Of a stretch of 64,000 nucleotides of DNA, positions 23,258 to 31,424 are shown one piece after another; the stretch's first letter is position 1, and every line of letters starts with the position of its first letter. The DNA comes from Streptomyces sp. ISL-98 (GTDB taxonomy: Bacteria > Actinomycetota > Actinomycetes > Streptomycetales > Streptomycetaceae), in the NCBI RefSeq assembly GCF_018614055.1, contig NZ_JAGGPB010000004.1, positions 248,001-312,000 of the forward strand. Direction: 5' to 3'. The translations under genes were made by a program, and so were the position numbers. Below the pieces are notes generated by a model. That model was not told the origin of the DNA and did no database searches. It saw only the letters and a list, made by a program, of their open reading frames with translations.

Positions 23258-24376
23258 ATGACCGACGGCAATCACGAGAATGTGCCGAGCCGTAATCGCA
23301 AGCGCTTCCCGGGCATCTCGTCCCGGGCGTACGAACATCCCGCAGACCGCTCGGCCCTGGTTGCCCTGCGCAGGCTCACCGGATTCGACACGGTCTTCAA
23401 GGCGCTCAGCGGGCTGCTGCCCGAGCGCAGCCTGCGGCTGCTGTTCCTGTCCGACTCGGTGCGGGTGAGCGAAGCCCAGTTCGCGCACCTCAACACCATG
23501 CTGCTGGACGCCTGTTACATCCTGGACCTGGAGAAGGTCCCGCCGATGTACGTCACGCAGGACCCGAAGCCCAATGCCATGTGCATCGGCCTCGACGAGC
23601 CCATCATCGTGGTCACCACGGGCCTGGTGGAGCTGCTCGACGAGGAGGAGATGCGGGCGGTCGTCGGCCACGAGGTGGGCCACGCCCTGTCCGGGCACTC
23701 GGTCTACCGGACGATACTGCTGTTCCTCACCAACCTCGCCCTCAAGGTCGCCTGGATTCCCCTCGGCAACATCGCGATCATGGCGATCGTGACGGCGCTG
23801 CGCGAGTGGTTCCGCAAGTCGGAGCTCTCCGCCGACCGGGCCGGGCTGCTGGTCGGCCAGGACCTCAGGGCGTCGATGCGCGGCCTGATGAAGATCGCCG
23901 GCGGCAACCACCTGCACGAGATGAACGTGGACGCGTTCCTGGAGCAGGCCGACGAGTACGAGGCCGGGGGCGACCTGCGTGACTCCGTCCTGAAGATTCT
24001 CAACGTCCTGCCCCGTACGCACCCCTTCACGACGGTGCGGGCCGCCGAGCTGAAGAAGTGGGCGGAGACCCGCGACTACCAGCGGATCATGGACGGCCAC
24101 TACCCGCGGCGCGACGAGGACAAGGACACCTCGGTCTCCGACTCCTTCCGGGACTCGGCCACCCACTATGCCGACACGGTGCGCACCAGCAAGGACCCGC
24201 TGATGAAGCTCGTGGGCGACATCGCGGGTGGCGCGGGCGACCTGGGCGGCAAGCTGCGCGGCGCGTTCGGAGGCGGAGGCGGAGGCGGAAACGGCAGCAG
24301 TGGCGGCAGCGGCAGCTCCGGCGGCGGCAAGGACACCGGCCCCAGCGGTTCTAAGGGGCCCGAGGGCTCGGCATAG
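23258..24376 (+). CDS. M48-family zinc metallopeptidase
   Basis: 372-residue membrane-associated metalloprotease of the M48 (HtpX/Ste24-like) family. The zinc site HEVGH is at ~132-136 and the third ligand is in SELSADRAGLL (~191-201). Two hydrophobic segments lie between them (TILLFLTNLALKVAWIPLGN and AIMAIVTAL). The C-terminal ~50 residues are a Gly/Ser-rich tail. ATG at 23258, first Met where homology begins. It is divergent from the small membrane protein and convergent with the SCO2583-type gene, overlapping it by 26 bp. Likely a membrane-protein quality-control protease; its substrates are unknown. Confidence 0.88.
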   Translation: MTDGNHENVPSRNRKRFPGISSRAYEHPADRSALVALRRLTGFDTVFKALSGLLPERSLRLLFLSDSVRVSEAQFAHLNTMLLDACYILDLEKVPPMYVTQDPKPNAMCIGLDEPIIVVTTGLVELLDEEEMRAVVGHEVGHALSGHSVYRTILLFLTNLALKVAWIPLGNIAIMAIVTALREWFRKSELSADRAGLLVGQDLRASMRGLMKIAGGNHLHEMNVDAFLEQADEYEAGGDLRDSVLKILNVLPRTHPFTTVRAAELKKWAETRDYQRIMDGHYPRRDEDKDTSVSDSFRDSATHYADTVRTSKDPLMKLVGDIAGGAGDLGGKLRGAFGGGGGGGNGSSGGSGSSGGGKDTGPSGSKGPEGSA

Positions 24377-25478
24377 CGCTCGGGTCGAGCGCCCCGCACA
24401 GGGCCGCCGTGGCCGGGCCCCTCGCGTAGGGGTCGGTGCCCGCGGGACCTTCGGCGGTGGCGCGCTGCCCGGCCGTCACCGGCCGCAGGTGGCTCGCCAT
24501 CTCGGCCGAGCACGCCTGGGGCCCGGCTTGTGCGTAGGAGACGAGCAGCTCCGCCCGGTGCATCCGCAGATCCTCCCGGTCGAAGCGGAAGTGCAGCTCG
24601 CGGCGGACAGTGAAGAGCGAAGCGGCGTCCGCCTGCGGCCGTCCGGCAGCCGAGCCGGACGGCCGCAGTGCGTACACAAAGATGTGGTCGGAGGTCACTT
24701 CGAGGTGGTTGGACTCGGTCTCCTCGATGCGCAGGACACCGTGTACGCGTGCCTGCACGCCGACGGCGAGTGCCACCTTCGCCGGGTCGAAGCGGACCAG
24801 CCATCCCGTCGCGGCGTGCCGCCCGTCGTCGGCGGGGCGGTCGAAGCTGCGGTCGAACTGATCCAGCTGGTCCGGGTCGAGCAATGCCCGGACCGGGCGT
24901 ACGGTGCGGCCGCCCAGTACAGCGGGGTCGAGAGAGGACGCGACGAGGTAGTCCTTCACGGTGCTCAGCGCGGCGACGACCTGGCCCTCAGAGAAGTGCG
25001 TGGTGCGCCGGGCGGCCGGCAGGTTGATGCCCTCGGCGCCCGTCGCGAACTGCGCGGCCGGGCTGCGCCGGAAGAGCTCTTCCGGCTCGCCGCCCGGCAC
25101 CCTGCCCTCGGGGGCCAGGGGTATGACCGTCATCCGCATCAACCCCGCGCGCGCGGCGGGCGGTGGCTGGTACGGATGGCGTACGCCCATGTAGAGCGCC
25201 GTACCGAAGGCCAGCGCGACCAGCAGGACGAGCAGCAGCGCCTGCTTCGAGCCGCCGCCTCCACGCCCGCCACCGCCGCCGCCATGGCCGCGGGCCTTCC
25301 AGACGGGACGGTGGCGCACGGCCCGCTCGTGGTCGGCCATCCGCTCGGTCGCGGAGTACTCCTGGAGGCGGGCAGCCCGCACGAACGATTCGTCGAAGAC
25401 GACGGACCGGAACTCGTCGTCGCTGCCGCCCGGGAGGCCCTCGGGCGCACCCTCAGGTGGCTCTCCGTGCCCTGCCAT
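24351..25478 (-). CDS. SCO2583-type membrane protein
   Basis: 375-residue protein with one membrane helix (SKQALLLVLLVALAFGTALY, ~75-95) and a large extracytoplasmic domain. The N-terminus carries EFRSVVFDESFVRAARLQEY, a motif shared with the next gene upstream. The outer domain is of unknown function; segments such as HFSEGQVVAALSTVKDYLVA and LHFRFDREDLRMHRAELL suggest a folded alpha/beta unit. By position it is the SCO2583 family. The ATG at 25478 is preferred over a start 39 codons upstream. Its 3' end overlaps the convergent protease gene by 26 bp. A wall-related role is inferred from the neighbouring SCO2584-type gene. Confidence 0.78.
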   Translation of the reverse strand: MAGHGEPPEGAPEGLPGGSDDEFRSVVFDESFVRAARLQEYSATERMADHERAVRHRPVWKARGHGGGGGGRGGGGSKQALLLVLLVALAFGTALYMGVRHPYQPPPAARAGLMRMTVIPLAPEGRVPGGEPEELFRRSPAAQFATGAEGINLPAARRTTHFSEGQVVAALSTVKDYLVASSLDPAVLGGRTVRPVRALLDPDQLDQFDRSFDRPADDGRHAATGWLVRFDPAKVALAVGVQARVHGVLRIEETESNHLEVTSDHIFVYALRPSGSAAGRPQADAASLFTVRRELHFRFDREDLRMHRAELLVSYAQAGPQACSAEMASHLRPVTAGQRATAEGPAGTDPYARGPATAALCGALDPSAMPSPRAP

Positions 25479-25607
25479 ACCTTCAGGGTAGGTCGATGGA
25501 GGCGAAGGTAAACGCGCTGGTAGGTGACAAGTTCCGACCTGTTCGCACACGCACGGTGATCGGAGCTGCCCACCCGGTCGGAAGGTCCTGCCCACCCGCT
25601 CCGAAGG

Positions 25608-26240
25608 TCAGGGAATGCGCGGCACCGCAGATGCTGCGGGCGCGGAGTACTCGGCGGAGGCCGAGGGGCCACCGGGCATCACCGGTGCGCCGGGCCTGGG
25701 GGTCTCACTGGTCGCCGGCGGCACCTGGTCCTGCCGGTCGGAGGACGCCCCCCGGTAGACGGCGCTGAAGGCGAGCGCGACCATCCCGATTCCCATCAGC
25801 AGGGCGAGCAGCCAGGCCACGGGCCGGTGCCAGCGCGCATGCCCCCGGTAGGGCCGCAGGGCGCCGCCGTGGCGTCCGTACGGGCCCCTGCTGTCGTATG
25901 CGCCGTCGCCGTAGCCATCGTCGTAGCCGTCGTCGTCCGAGGGGCCGTACGCGCCGTCGTGACGGGGGTCGCGCCCGGAGCCGTACTCGGACCCGTACCC
26001 GTCGTCGTAGAGGTCGTCGTCCGACGGGCCCTTGCCCGCCCTGGCCCGGGCCGCCTCGGCGTCCGCGCGCGCCTGGGCAGCGGCCAGCAGCCGCTCCACA
26101 GCGGTCGGTTCATGAATCTCGGCGGCTCGTACGAAGTCCTCGTCGAACACCACGGAGGCGAAGTCCTCGTCCGCGCCTCCGCGGTCGTCGTCGGGCTCCC
26201 AGCCGTCCGGAAACGGCTTGCCCCCCACGTCGTCCGGCAC
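25608..26240 (-). CDS. SCO2584-type spore-wall-associated membrane protein
   Basis: 210-residue protein: acidic N-terminus with DEDFASVVFDEDFVRAAEIH, a disordered Asp/Tyr/Gly region (DDGYDDGYGDGAYDSRGPYG), one membrane helix (PVAWLLALLMGIGMVALAFS, ~138-157) and a short outer Pro/Ala tail. It corresponds by position to SCO2584, reported (recalled) as an interaction partner of the Mre spore-wall synthesis complex in S. coelicolor. Start is a GTG at 26240. It lies 60 bp downstream of proA and 130 bp upstream of the SCO2583-type gene, with which it shares the N-terminal motif. Confidence 0.75.
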   Translation of the reverse strand: MPDDVGGKPFPDGWEPDDDRGGADEDFASVVFDEDFVRAAEIHEPTAVERLLAAAQARADAEAARARAGKGPSDDDLYDDGYGSEYGSGRDPRHDGAYGPSDDDGYDDGYGDGAYDSRGPYGRHGGALRPYRGHARWHRPVAWLLALLMGIGMVALAFSAVYRGASSDRQDQVPPATSETPRPGAPVMPGGPSASAEYSAPAASAVPRIP

Positions 26241-26300
26241 CCGTTCAGCGTAGCCCTGGCGGGTCGGTTTGGGCAGGGAAAAGTGCGAACCGGGAGTGGG

Positions 26301-27602
26301 TCAGCGTGTGTGGCCGTCGCCCGTCACGATGTACTTCGTCGAGGTCAGCTCGGGCAGCCCCATCGGGCCACGGGCGTGCAGCTTCTGCGTGGAGATGCCG
26401 ATTTCGGCGCCGAAACCGAACTGGCCGCCGTCCGTGAAACGCGTGGACGCGTTGACCGCGACCGTCGTCGAGTCCACCAGCTGCGTGAAGCTGCGGGCCG
26501 CCGCCTGCGACGTCGTGACGATCACCTCGGTGTGGCCGGAGGTCCACTGCCGGATGTGCTCGACGGCGCCGTCCAGCGAGTCGACGACGGCGGCCGCGAT
26601 GTCGTACGACAGGTACTCGGTCTCCCAGTCCTCCGTCGTGGCCGGCACGACGGTGGCCTTGGACGCGCCGGCGTACGCCGCCACCCGCTCGTCCGCGTGC
26701 ACCGTGACGCCCGCGTCGGCGAGCGCGTCCAGGGCGCGCGGCAGGAAGGCGTCGGCGATGTCCTGGTGGACGAGGAGGGTCTCGGCGGCGTTGCAGACGC
26801 TGGGCCGCTGGGCCTTGGAGTTGATCAGGATGTCGACGGCCATGTCGATGTCGGCGCGGGCGTCGACGTAGACGTGGCAGTTTCCGGTGCCGGTCTCGAT
26901 GACGGGGACGGTGGATTCCTCGACGACCGTACGGATCAGGGAGGCGCCGCCGCGCGGGATCAGGACGTCGACCAGGCCGCGGGCCCGCATGAGCTCCCGT
27001 ACCGAATCGCGGGACTCCCCCGGCACGAGCTGTACGGCGTCGGCGGGCAGCCCGGCCGCGGCGACGGCGTCGCGCAGGACGCCGACGAGCGCGGTGTTGG
27101 AGGCGTACGCCGACGACGAGCCGCGCAGCAGCACTGCGTTGCCGGACTTGAGGCAGAGCGCGGCGGCGTCCACGGTGACGTTCGGGCGGGCCTCGTAGAT
27201 GATCCCGACGACGCCGAGCGGCACACGGACCTGGCGGAGGTCGATGCCGTTGGGCAGGGTGGAGCCGCGTACGACCTCGCCGACCGGGTCGGGCAGCGCG
27301 GCCACGTCCCGTACGTCGGAGGCGATGGCGGCGACCCGCTCCGGGGTCAGGGTGAGCCGGTCGATCACCGTCTCGCTGGTGCCCGCGGCGCGGGCCTTGG
27401 CGATGTCCTGGGCGTTGGCCTCGACGATCTCGGCCGTCCTGGCGACCAGCGCTTCGGCGATCGCGAGCAGTGCGGAGTCCTTGGCGGAGCGCGGGAGTGG
27501 CGCGATCTCGGCAGCGGCGGTGCGGGCCCGCCGGGCGGTCCGGAGGACCGGGGACTCGGGTGACTGCGGGGCGGAATCGGCGAGGGGAGAGTGCGAGGTC
27601 AT
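26301..27602 (-). CDS. proA: Glutamate-5-semialdehyde dehydrogenase (gamma-glutamyl phosphate reductase)
   Basis: Second enzyme of proline synthesis: NADPH-dependent reduction of glutamyl-5-phosphate. 433 residues, normal size. The catalytic Cys is in [15 protein letters not shown], and [20 protein letters not shown] and [17 protein letters not shown] are family blocks. The C-terminus [20 protein letters not shown] is typical of ProA. It lies downstream of proB on the same strand, separated by one small conserved gene. Confidence 0.97.
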   Translation of the reverse strand: MTSHSPLADSAPQSPESPVLRTARRARTAAAEIAPLPRSAKDSALLAIAEALVARTAEIVEANAQDIAKARAAGTSETVIDRLTLTPERVAAIASDVRDVAALPDPVGEVVRGSTLPNGIDLRQVRVPLGVVGIIYEARPNVTVDAAALCLKSGNAVLLRGSSSAYASNTALVGVLRDAVAAAGLPADAVQLVPGESRDSVRELMRARGLVDVLIPRGGASLIRTVVEESTVPVIETGTGNCHVYVDARADIDMAVDILINSKAQRPSVCNAAETLLVHQDIADAFLPRALDALADAGVTVHADERVAAYAGASKATVVPATTEDWETEYLSYDIAAAVVDSLDGAVEHIRQWTSGHTEVIVTTSQAAARSFTQLVDSTTVAVNASTRFTDGGQFGFGAEIGISTQKLHARGPMGLPELTSTKYIVTGDGHTR

Positions 27603-27720
27603 GCCCGCAGGGTAATGCGCCCGCCGCGGGCGTTCATGGTCAATCCCGCTCCGCGAGACGCCGCGCCCACCTCACGATCACAGCCGGCCCGCCTCACGAC
27701 CGCAGCACCGATGACAGCAA

Positions 27721-28062
27721 TCAGTACGGATGAACGCCGACGGGGGCCGCGGGCGGCGGGCCGTACCCCTCGGCGATCCGCTGGTGGTACGTGTCCCGGT
27801 CGATGACCTCCAGGCCCACGATCTCCCACGGCGGCAGCTTCGCCGTCGACCGGTGCTCGCCCCACAGGCGCAGCGCGACCGCCGCCGCGTCGTGCAGGTC
27901 CCGGGCCTCTTCCCAGTACCGGATCTCCGCGTGATCATTGGCGTATCTGCTGGTCAGCAGGAAAGGATGGTCGTGGGCAAGCTGTTCGAGACCTCGCCTG
28001 ACCTCCTTCAGCGGCGCCTCGGCACCCGAGACGCTGAGGGTGATGTGCCAGAGCCTGGACAC
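27721..28062 (-). CDS. Conserved hypothetical protein between proB and proA (113 aa)
   Basis: 113-residue soluble protein of unknown function, conserved in Streptomyces at this position (recalled). Starts at a GTG at 28062 (VSRLWHITLSVSGAEAPLKE) where homology begins; the longer upstream frame is low-complexity. DHPFLLTSRYANDHAEIRYW and WEIVGLEVIDRDTYHQRI are the recognisable blocks. Its position inside the proline operon suggests co-expression with proB and proA but says nothing of function. Confidence 0.8.
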   Translation of the reverse strand: MSRLWHITLSVSGAEAPLKEVRRGLEQLAHDHPFLLTSRYANDHAEIRYWEEARDLHDAAAVALRLWGEHRSTAKLPPWEIVGLEVIDRDTYHQRIAEGYGPPPAAPVGVHPY

Positions 28063-28331
28063 TTCACGGTTGTCGCGGATCTCCCGGCCGGGAGCCGGCC
28101 TCTGCTCCGACTCCGTCTTCGGGGCGTCGTCGAAGTCCGCCCCTGCCCCGACACTCGTCAGGGCTCGCTCGGCCGTCCCTCGGGGCAGCGCCCCCGGACG
28201 CGCTCGTCTCACCGGCGGCCTCCTGTAATGCGTTGTCGTGCTGTACTCCCCAGCAAAGTTGACCAGTCCTGGGCCGGGCGCGTGACGGTTTTGGGGAAGG
28301 TATCTGCCGCGAGACCGGACTTTCAGCCGTT

Positions 28332-29459
28332 TCAGGGGGCGAGAAGAACCAGATCGTCCCTGTGTACGACCTCGCGCTCGTACGTCGGCCCGAGCTCTTT
28401 CGCCAGGTCACGGGTGGAGCGGCCGAGCAGTTGCGGGAGCTCCTTGGCGTCGTAGTTGACGAGCCCCCGGGCGACGGCCCGGCCCGCGGTGTCGCGCAGC
28501 TCCACGGGGTCGCCCGCGCTGAACTCCCCCTCGACCCCGGCGATCCCGGCGGGCAGCAGCGACGTACGCCGCTCGACCACGGCCCGTACGGCCCCGTCGT
28601 CGAGGATGAGCGCGCCCTGCGGGGTGGAGGCGTGGGCCAGCCACAGCAAGCGGTCGGCGCTGCGGCGGCCGGTGGGGTGGAAGTGGGTGCCCGTGTCACG
28701 GCCGGCGAGGGCGTCGGCGGCGTGGCTGGCGGAGGTGAGGACGACGGGGATGCCGGCCGCCGCGGCGATACGCGCCGCCTCGACCTTGGTGACCATGCCG
28801 CCGGTGCCCACGCCCGCCTTGCCGGCGCTGCCGATGGAGACGTGAGCGATGTCCTCGGGGCTGCGGACGTCGTCGATCCGTGAGGTGCCGGGGGTGCTGG
28901 GGTCGCCGTCGTAGAGCCCGTCGACGTCCGAGAGCAGGACCAGCAGGTCGGCCCGTACGAGGTGGGCGACGAGGGCGGCGAGCCTGTCGTTGTCGCCGAA
29001 GCGGATCTCGTCCGTAGCGACGGTGTCGTTCTCGTTGACGACCGGGACCGCGCCCATGGCGATCAACTGGTCCAGGGTCCGGTAGGCGTTGCGGTAGTGG
29101 GCACGGCGGCTGGTGTCGTCCGTGGTCAGCAGCACCTGGCCGACGCGTACGCCGTAGCGCGCGAAGGAGGCGGTGTAGCGGGCGACGAGCAGGCCCTGGC
29201 CGACGCTGGCGGCGGCCTGCTGCCTGGCGAGGTCCTTGGGGCGGCGGGCGAGCCCGAGCGGCGCGAGTCCGGCAGCGATGGCACCGCTCGACACCAGCAC
29301 GATCTCCTTCTCGCCGCCGCTGCGCGTCTTGGCGAGGACGTCGACGAGGGCGTCGACGCGGTCGGCGTCGAGGCCGCCCGATGCGGTGGTGAGTGAGGAG
29401 GATCCGATCTTGACGACGATCCTGCGGGCTTCCGCTACGCCCTGCCTTGCCACTGACAC
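28332..29459 (-). CDS. proB: Glutamate 5-kinase
   Basis: First enzyme of proline synthesis, phosphorylating glutamate, feedback-inhibited by proline. 375 residues: the amino-acid kinase domain (RIVVKIGSSSLTT at ~13-25, VSSGAIAAGL, VVNENDTVATDEIRFGDND) and a C-terminal PUA domain from ~290 (ALILDDGAVRAVVERRTSLL). GTG start at 29459. In many actinobacteria obg is directly upstream; here about 6 kb of wall-polymer genes intervene. Confidence 0.97.
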   Translation of the reverse strand: MSVARQGVAEARRIVVKIGSSSLTTASGGLDADRVDALVDVLAKTRSGGEKEIVLVSSGAIAAGLAPLGLARRPKDLARQQAAASVGQGLLVARYTASFARYGVRVGQVLLTTDDTSRRAHYRNAYRTLDQLIAMGAVPVVNENDTVATDEIRFGDNDRLAALVAHLVRADLLVLLSDVDGLYDGDPSTPGTSRIDDVRSPEDIAHVSIGSAGKAGVGTGGMVTKVEAARIAAAAGIPVVLTSASHAADALAGRDTGTHFHPTGRRSADRLLWLAHASTPQGALILDDGAVRAVVERRTSLLPAGIAGVEGEFSAGDPVELRDTAGRAVARGLVNYDAKELPQLLGRSTRDLAKELGPTYEREVVHRDDLVLLAP

Positions 29460-29569
29460 GTACAGACCCCACTTTTTGCTCGCCCGGTTCTCCCCGCAAT
29501 GTACGTGAGCAGGTCCGGATGCCGCCTCCGCATTCCGCGGCCTGGACGGCCGACGGGCGGGGCGCCGGA

Positions 29570-29761
29570 CCGCCCGAGCCTGCCGACGGGCTCCGGATCG
29601 CAGATGTCGCCCTACACGAAGGCGAATCCGGGATGGGCGCGCACCTCGTCGAGATTCGCCGGACTGCCCGCGTACGTGAGCTTGTCGAGCACCGTGACCG
29701 ACACATCGGCGGGCCCCTGCGGGCCGAGGACCGTACGGACGTAGTGCGAGCCGATGAAACC
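29570..29761 (-). pseudogene. Fragment of dTDP-glucose 4,6-dehydratase (rmlB)
   Basis: The minus strand reads GFIGSHYVRTVLGPQGPADV, then SVTVLDKLTYAGSPANLDEV and RAHPGFAFV, clear RmlB sequence starting in the Rossmann GxxGxxG loop. It is followed by an in-frame TAG where the family has Gln, and then by GDICDPEP. The first ~10 residues and all sequence beyond about residue 65 are missing. About 61 of the usual ~320-330 residues remain. RmlB makes dTDP-4-keto-6-deoxyglucose for cell-wall sugars, so the fossil suggests that this locus once carried rhamnose-type sugar genes. Confidence 0.8.
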
Positions 29762-29834
29762 GCGATCTGCATCTTGCTGTGATCGCCGCGTACGAGCCGG
29801 TGGGCCGAGGGGTTGCGGGGGCCCGGGCTCACGT

Positions 29835-29881
29835 GGAGGGCACGGTCGATGATCTCGCTGCTCGAATCGACCGTGCCCTCC
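29835..29881. repeat. Perfect 16-bp inverted repeat
   Basis: GGAGGGCACGGTCGAT (29835-29850) and its exact reverse complement (29866-29881) flank a 15-nt spacer. No T tract follows. It lies among gene remains upstream of the rmlB fossil. It could be a terminator, an operator, or an end of a decayed mobile element. Confidence 0.6.
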
Positions 29882-30007
29882 ATCAGCTGCTCGGCAGCCG
29901 GTGTCCTTCCAGTACCGTTCCTGAGGCTGTTGGCCGGGTGAACGGAACTCGTGAGCGAAGCTACGCACAGCACAACCGTACGCGCCGCTCCCGCACGTAA
30001 CGTCCCG

Positions 30008-31258
30008 TCAGGAACGGACCGGCGTACCCCGTACCGTGCCCTTCGCCATCCGGCGCAGTTTGCGGACCACGCGCCGGGCGAAGGACACCTTGGGCCTCGC
30101 ACCCTTGGGGACGGTGATACGGACCCCGCCCACCCACTCCGCCACCGTCACCGCGAACATCTCGTCGGGTACGCCCGCCGCCTTGTCGCCGAAGTGCGGA
30201 TACGCGAGGTACGGCTTGCCCGCGGAACCCCTGCGGACGATGTCGGGCACCGCCTTGCTCCGCATGAACTCCAGGTGGTCGGCCAGGAGATCCGCCCGGC
30301 CCTCGGCGACGTAATGCATCCGCAGTCGCTCGGGGACCTTCAGCCGGCGCGCGACGCCGGGCGACCAGTACTTGTCCATGAGCGGCTTGGCCAGCTCCAT
30401 CTTGTGCTGCCGTGTCGCGGTCTTCAGCTTCAGCCAGCGCGGGTCGAACTGCGGCAGCAGGGTGATCACGAACGGACGGATCATCAGCTCGTCGCGCTTC
30501 TCCCCCGGCGGGAAGAACTTCGCGATCAGGTCCATCAGGGCGGTCGCCGAGTCGAACCGCATCGCGTAACTGCCGCTCTGTGTGATGTGCTTGCCGTCGT
30601 CGCGGCGCACGATGTAGAGGCAGGTGTAGTCGGCGACGATCGAGACCCCGGCGCTGCGAACATACGCTTCGAGGGTGAAGCGCGCGTCCTCGCCGGTGTA
30701 CAGCTGCTGGTCGAAGCGCATGCTGTGCCGCTCCAACAGCTCGCGCCGGAAGAGCTTCTCCGCGCTGAGCGTGAATTTGATGTTGGACGAGAAGAGGTCC
30801 GTACGCTCCAGAGTGCGGCCGAACATGGACTTGGGCGCACCCCGCCCGATGCCTTCGATTTTGCCCAGCACCACGTCCGTGCCATTGCGGTCGGCCATCG
30901 CGACCATCCGCTCCAGGGCCTCCCCACCCAGGTAGTCGTCGGCGTCGAGGAAGAAGACATAGCGCCCGCGCGCCATGCTCAGCCCGACGTTGCGCGGCTT
31001 GCTGGGGCCCCCGGAGTTCTCCTGGTGGACCACCCTCGTGGCGACCTTGGACTTGGCGGCGAATTCGTCGAGATAGTCTCCGGTCCCGTCGGTCGAGCCG
31101 TCGTTGACGGCCACGATCTCTATGCGGTCCGCACCCAGCGTCTGGGCTTCGACCGACTCCAGGCAGGGGATCAGGTACGGCATTGCTTCGTATGCCCCGA
31201 CGATCACGGTCACGTCGGGGATTTCACTGGCAGCCAGGCCTGTCACATTCTCGTTCAT
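30008..31258 (-). CDS. GT2 family glycosyltransferase
   Basis: 416-residue cytosolic glycosyltransferase of GT2 (GT-A fold). Nucleotide-sugar residues are in DVTVIVGAYEAMPYLIPCLE (~15-34), VAVNDGSTDGTGDYLDEF and the DxD motif in VFFLDADDYLGG (~98-109). The acceptor region contains GEDARFTLEAY, where ED is typical of GT2 wall-polymer enzymes. It has a basic C-terminal tail (SFARRVVRKLRRMAKG), perhaps for membrane contact. ATG at 31258. It precedes proB and follows the CDP-glycerol-type transferase, so it probably adds sugars to the same wall polymer. Confidence 0.9.
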   Translation of the reverse strand: MNENVTGLAASEIPDVTVIVGAYEAMPYLIPCLESVEAQTLGADRIEIVAVNDGSTDGTGDYLDEFAAKSKVATRVVHQENSGGPSKPRNVGLSMARGRYVFFLDADDYLGGEALERMVAMADRNGTDVVLGKIEGIGRGAPKSMFGRTLERTDLFSSNIKFTLSAEKLFRRELLERHSMRFDQQLYTGEDARFTLEAYVRSAGVSIVADYTCLYIVRRDDGKHITQSGSYAMRFDSATALMDLIAKFFPPGEKRDELMIRPFVITLLPQFDPRWLKLKTATRQHKMELAKPLMDKYWSPGVARRLKVPERLRMHYVAEGRADLLADHLEFMRSKAVPDIVRRGSAGKPYLAYPHFGDKAAGVPDEMFAVTVAEWVGGVRITVPKGARPKVSFARRVVRKLRRMAKGTVRGTPVRS

Positions 31259-31424
31259 CGACATCCAAGACAGTCGGCACATGGGTGCGGGTTGTTCACC
31301 AACCGTACTTTTCCACGTGACGCTCACCACAGCGCACCGCAGAGCGGCCCGGCAAAACGTCTTAAATGACGTTCTACCGGGCCGGTTCTATACCGCTATC
31401 TGGTTGTCAGTCAGTGCCGGAGGG

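Larger units (their letters stand above)
29460..30007. other. Gene-poor stretch with rmlB fossil and inverted repeat
   Basis: 548 bp between proB and the GT2 gene hold no intact gene. They contain a broken rmlB fragment (29570-29761) and a perfect 16-bp inverted repeat (29835-29881). The proB promoter should also be here. Confidence 0.7.

Noticed and set aside
29835..29881. Inverted repeat as terminal repeats of an insertion sequence
   Set aside because: The arms are 15 nt apart and no transposase remnant lies nearby; reported only as an unexplained repeat.
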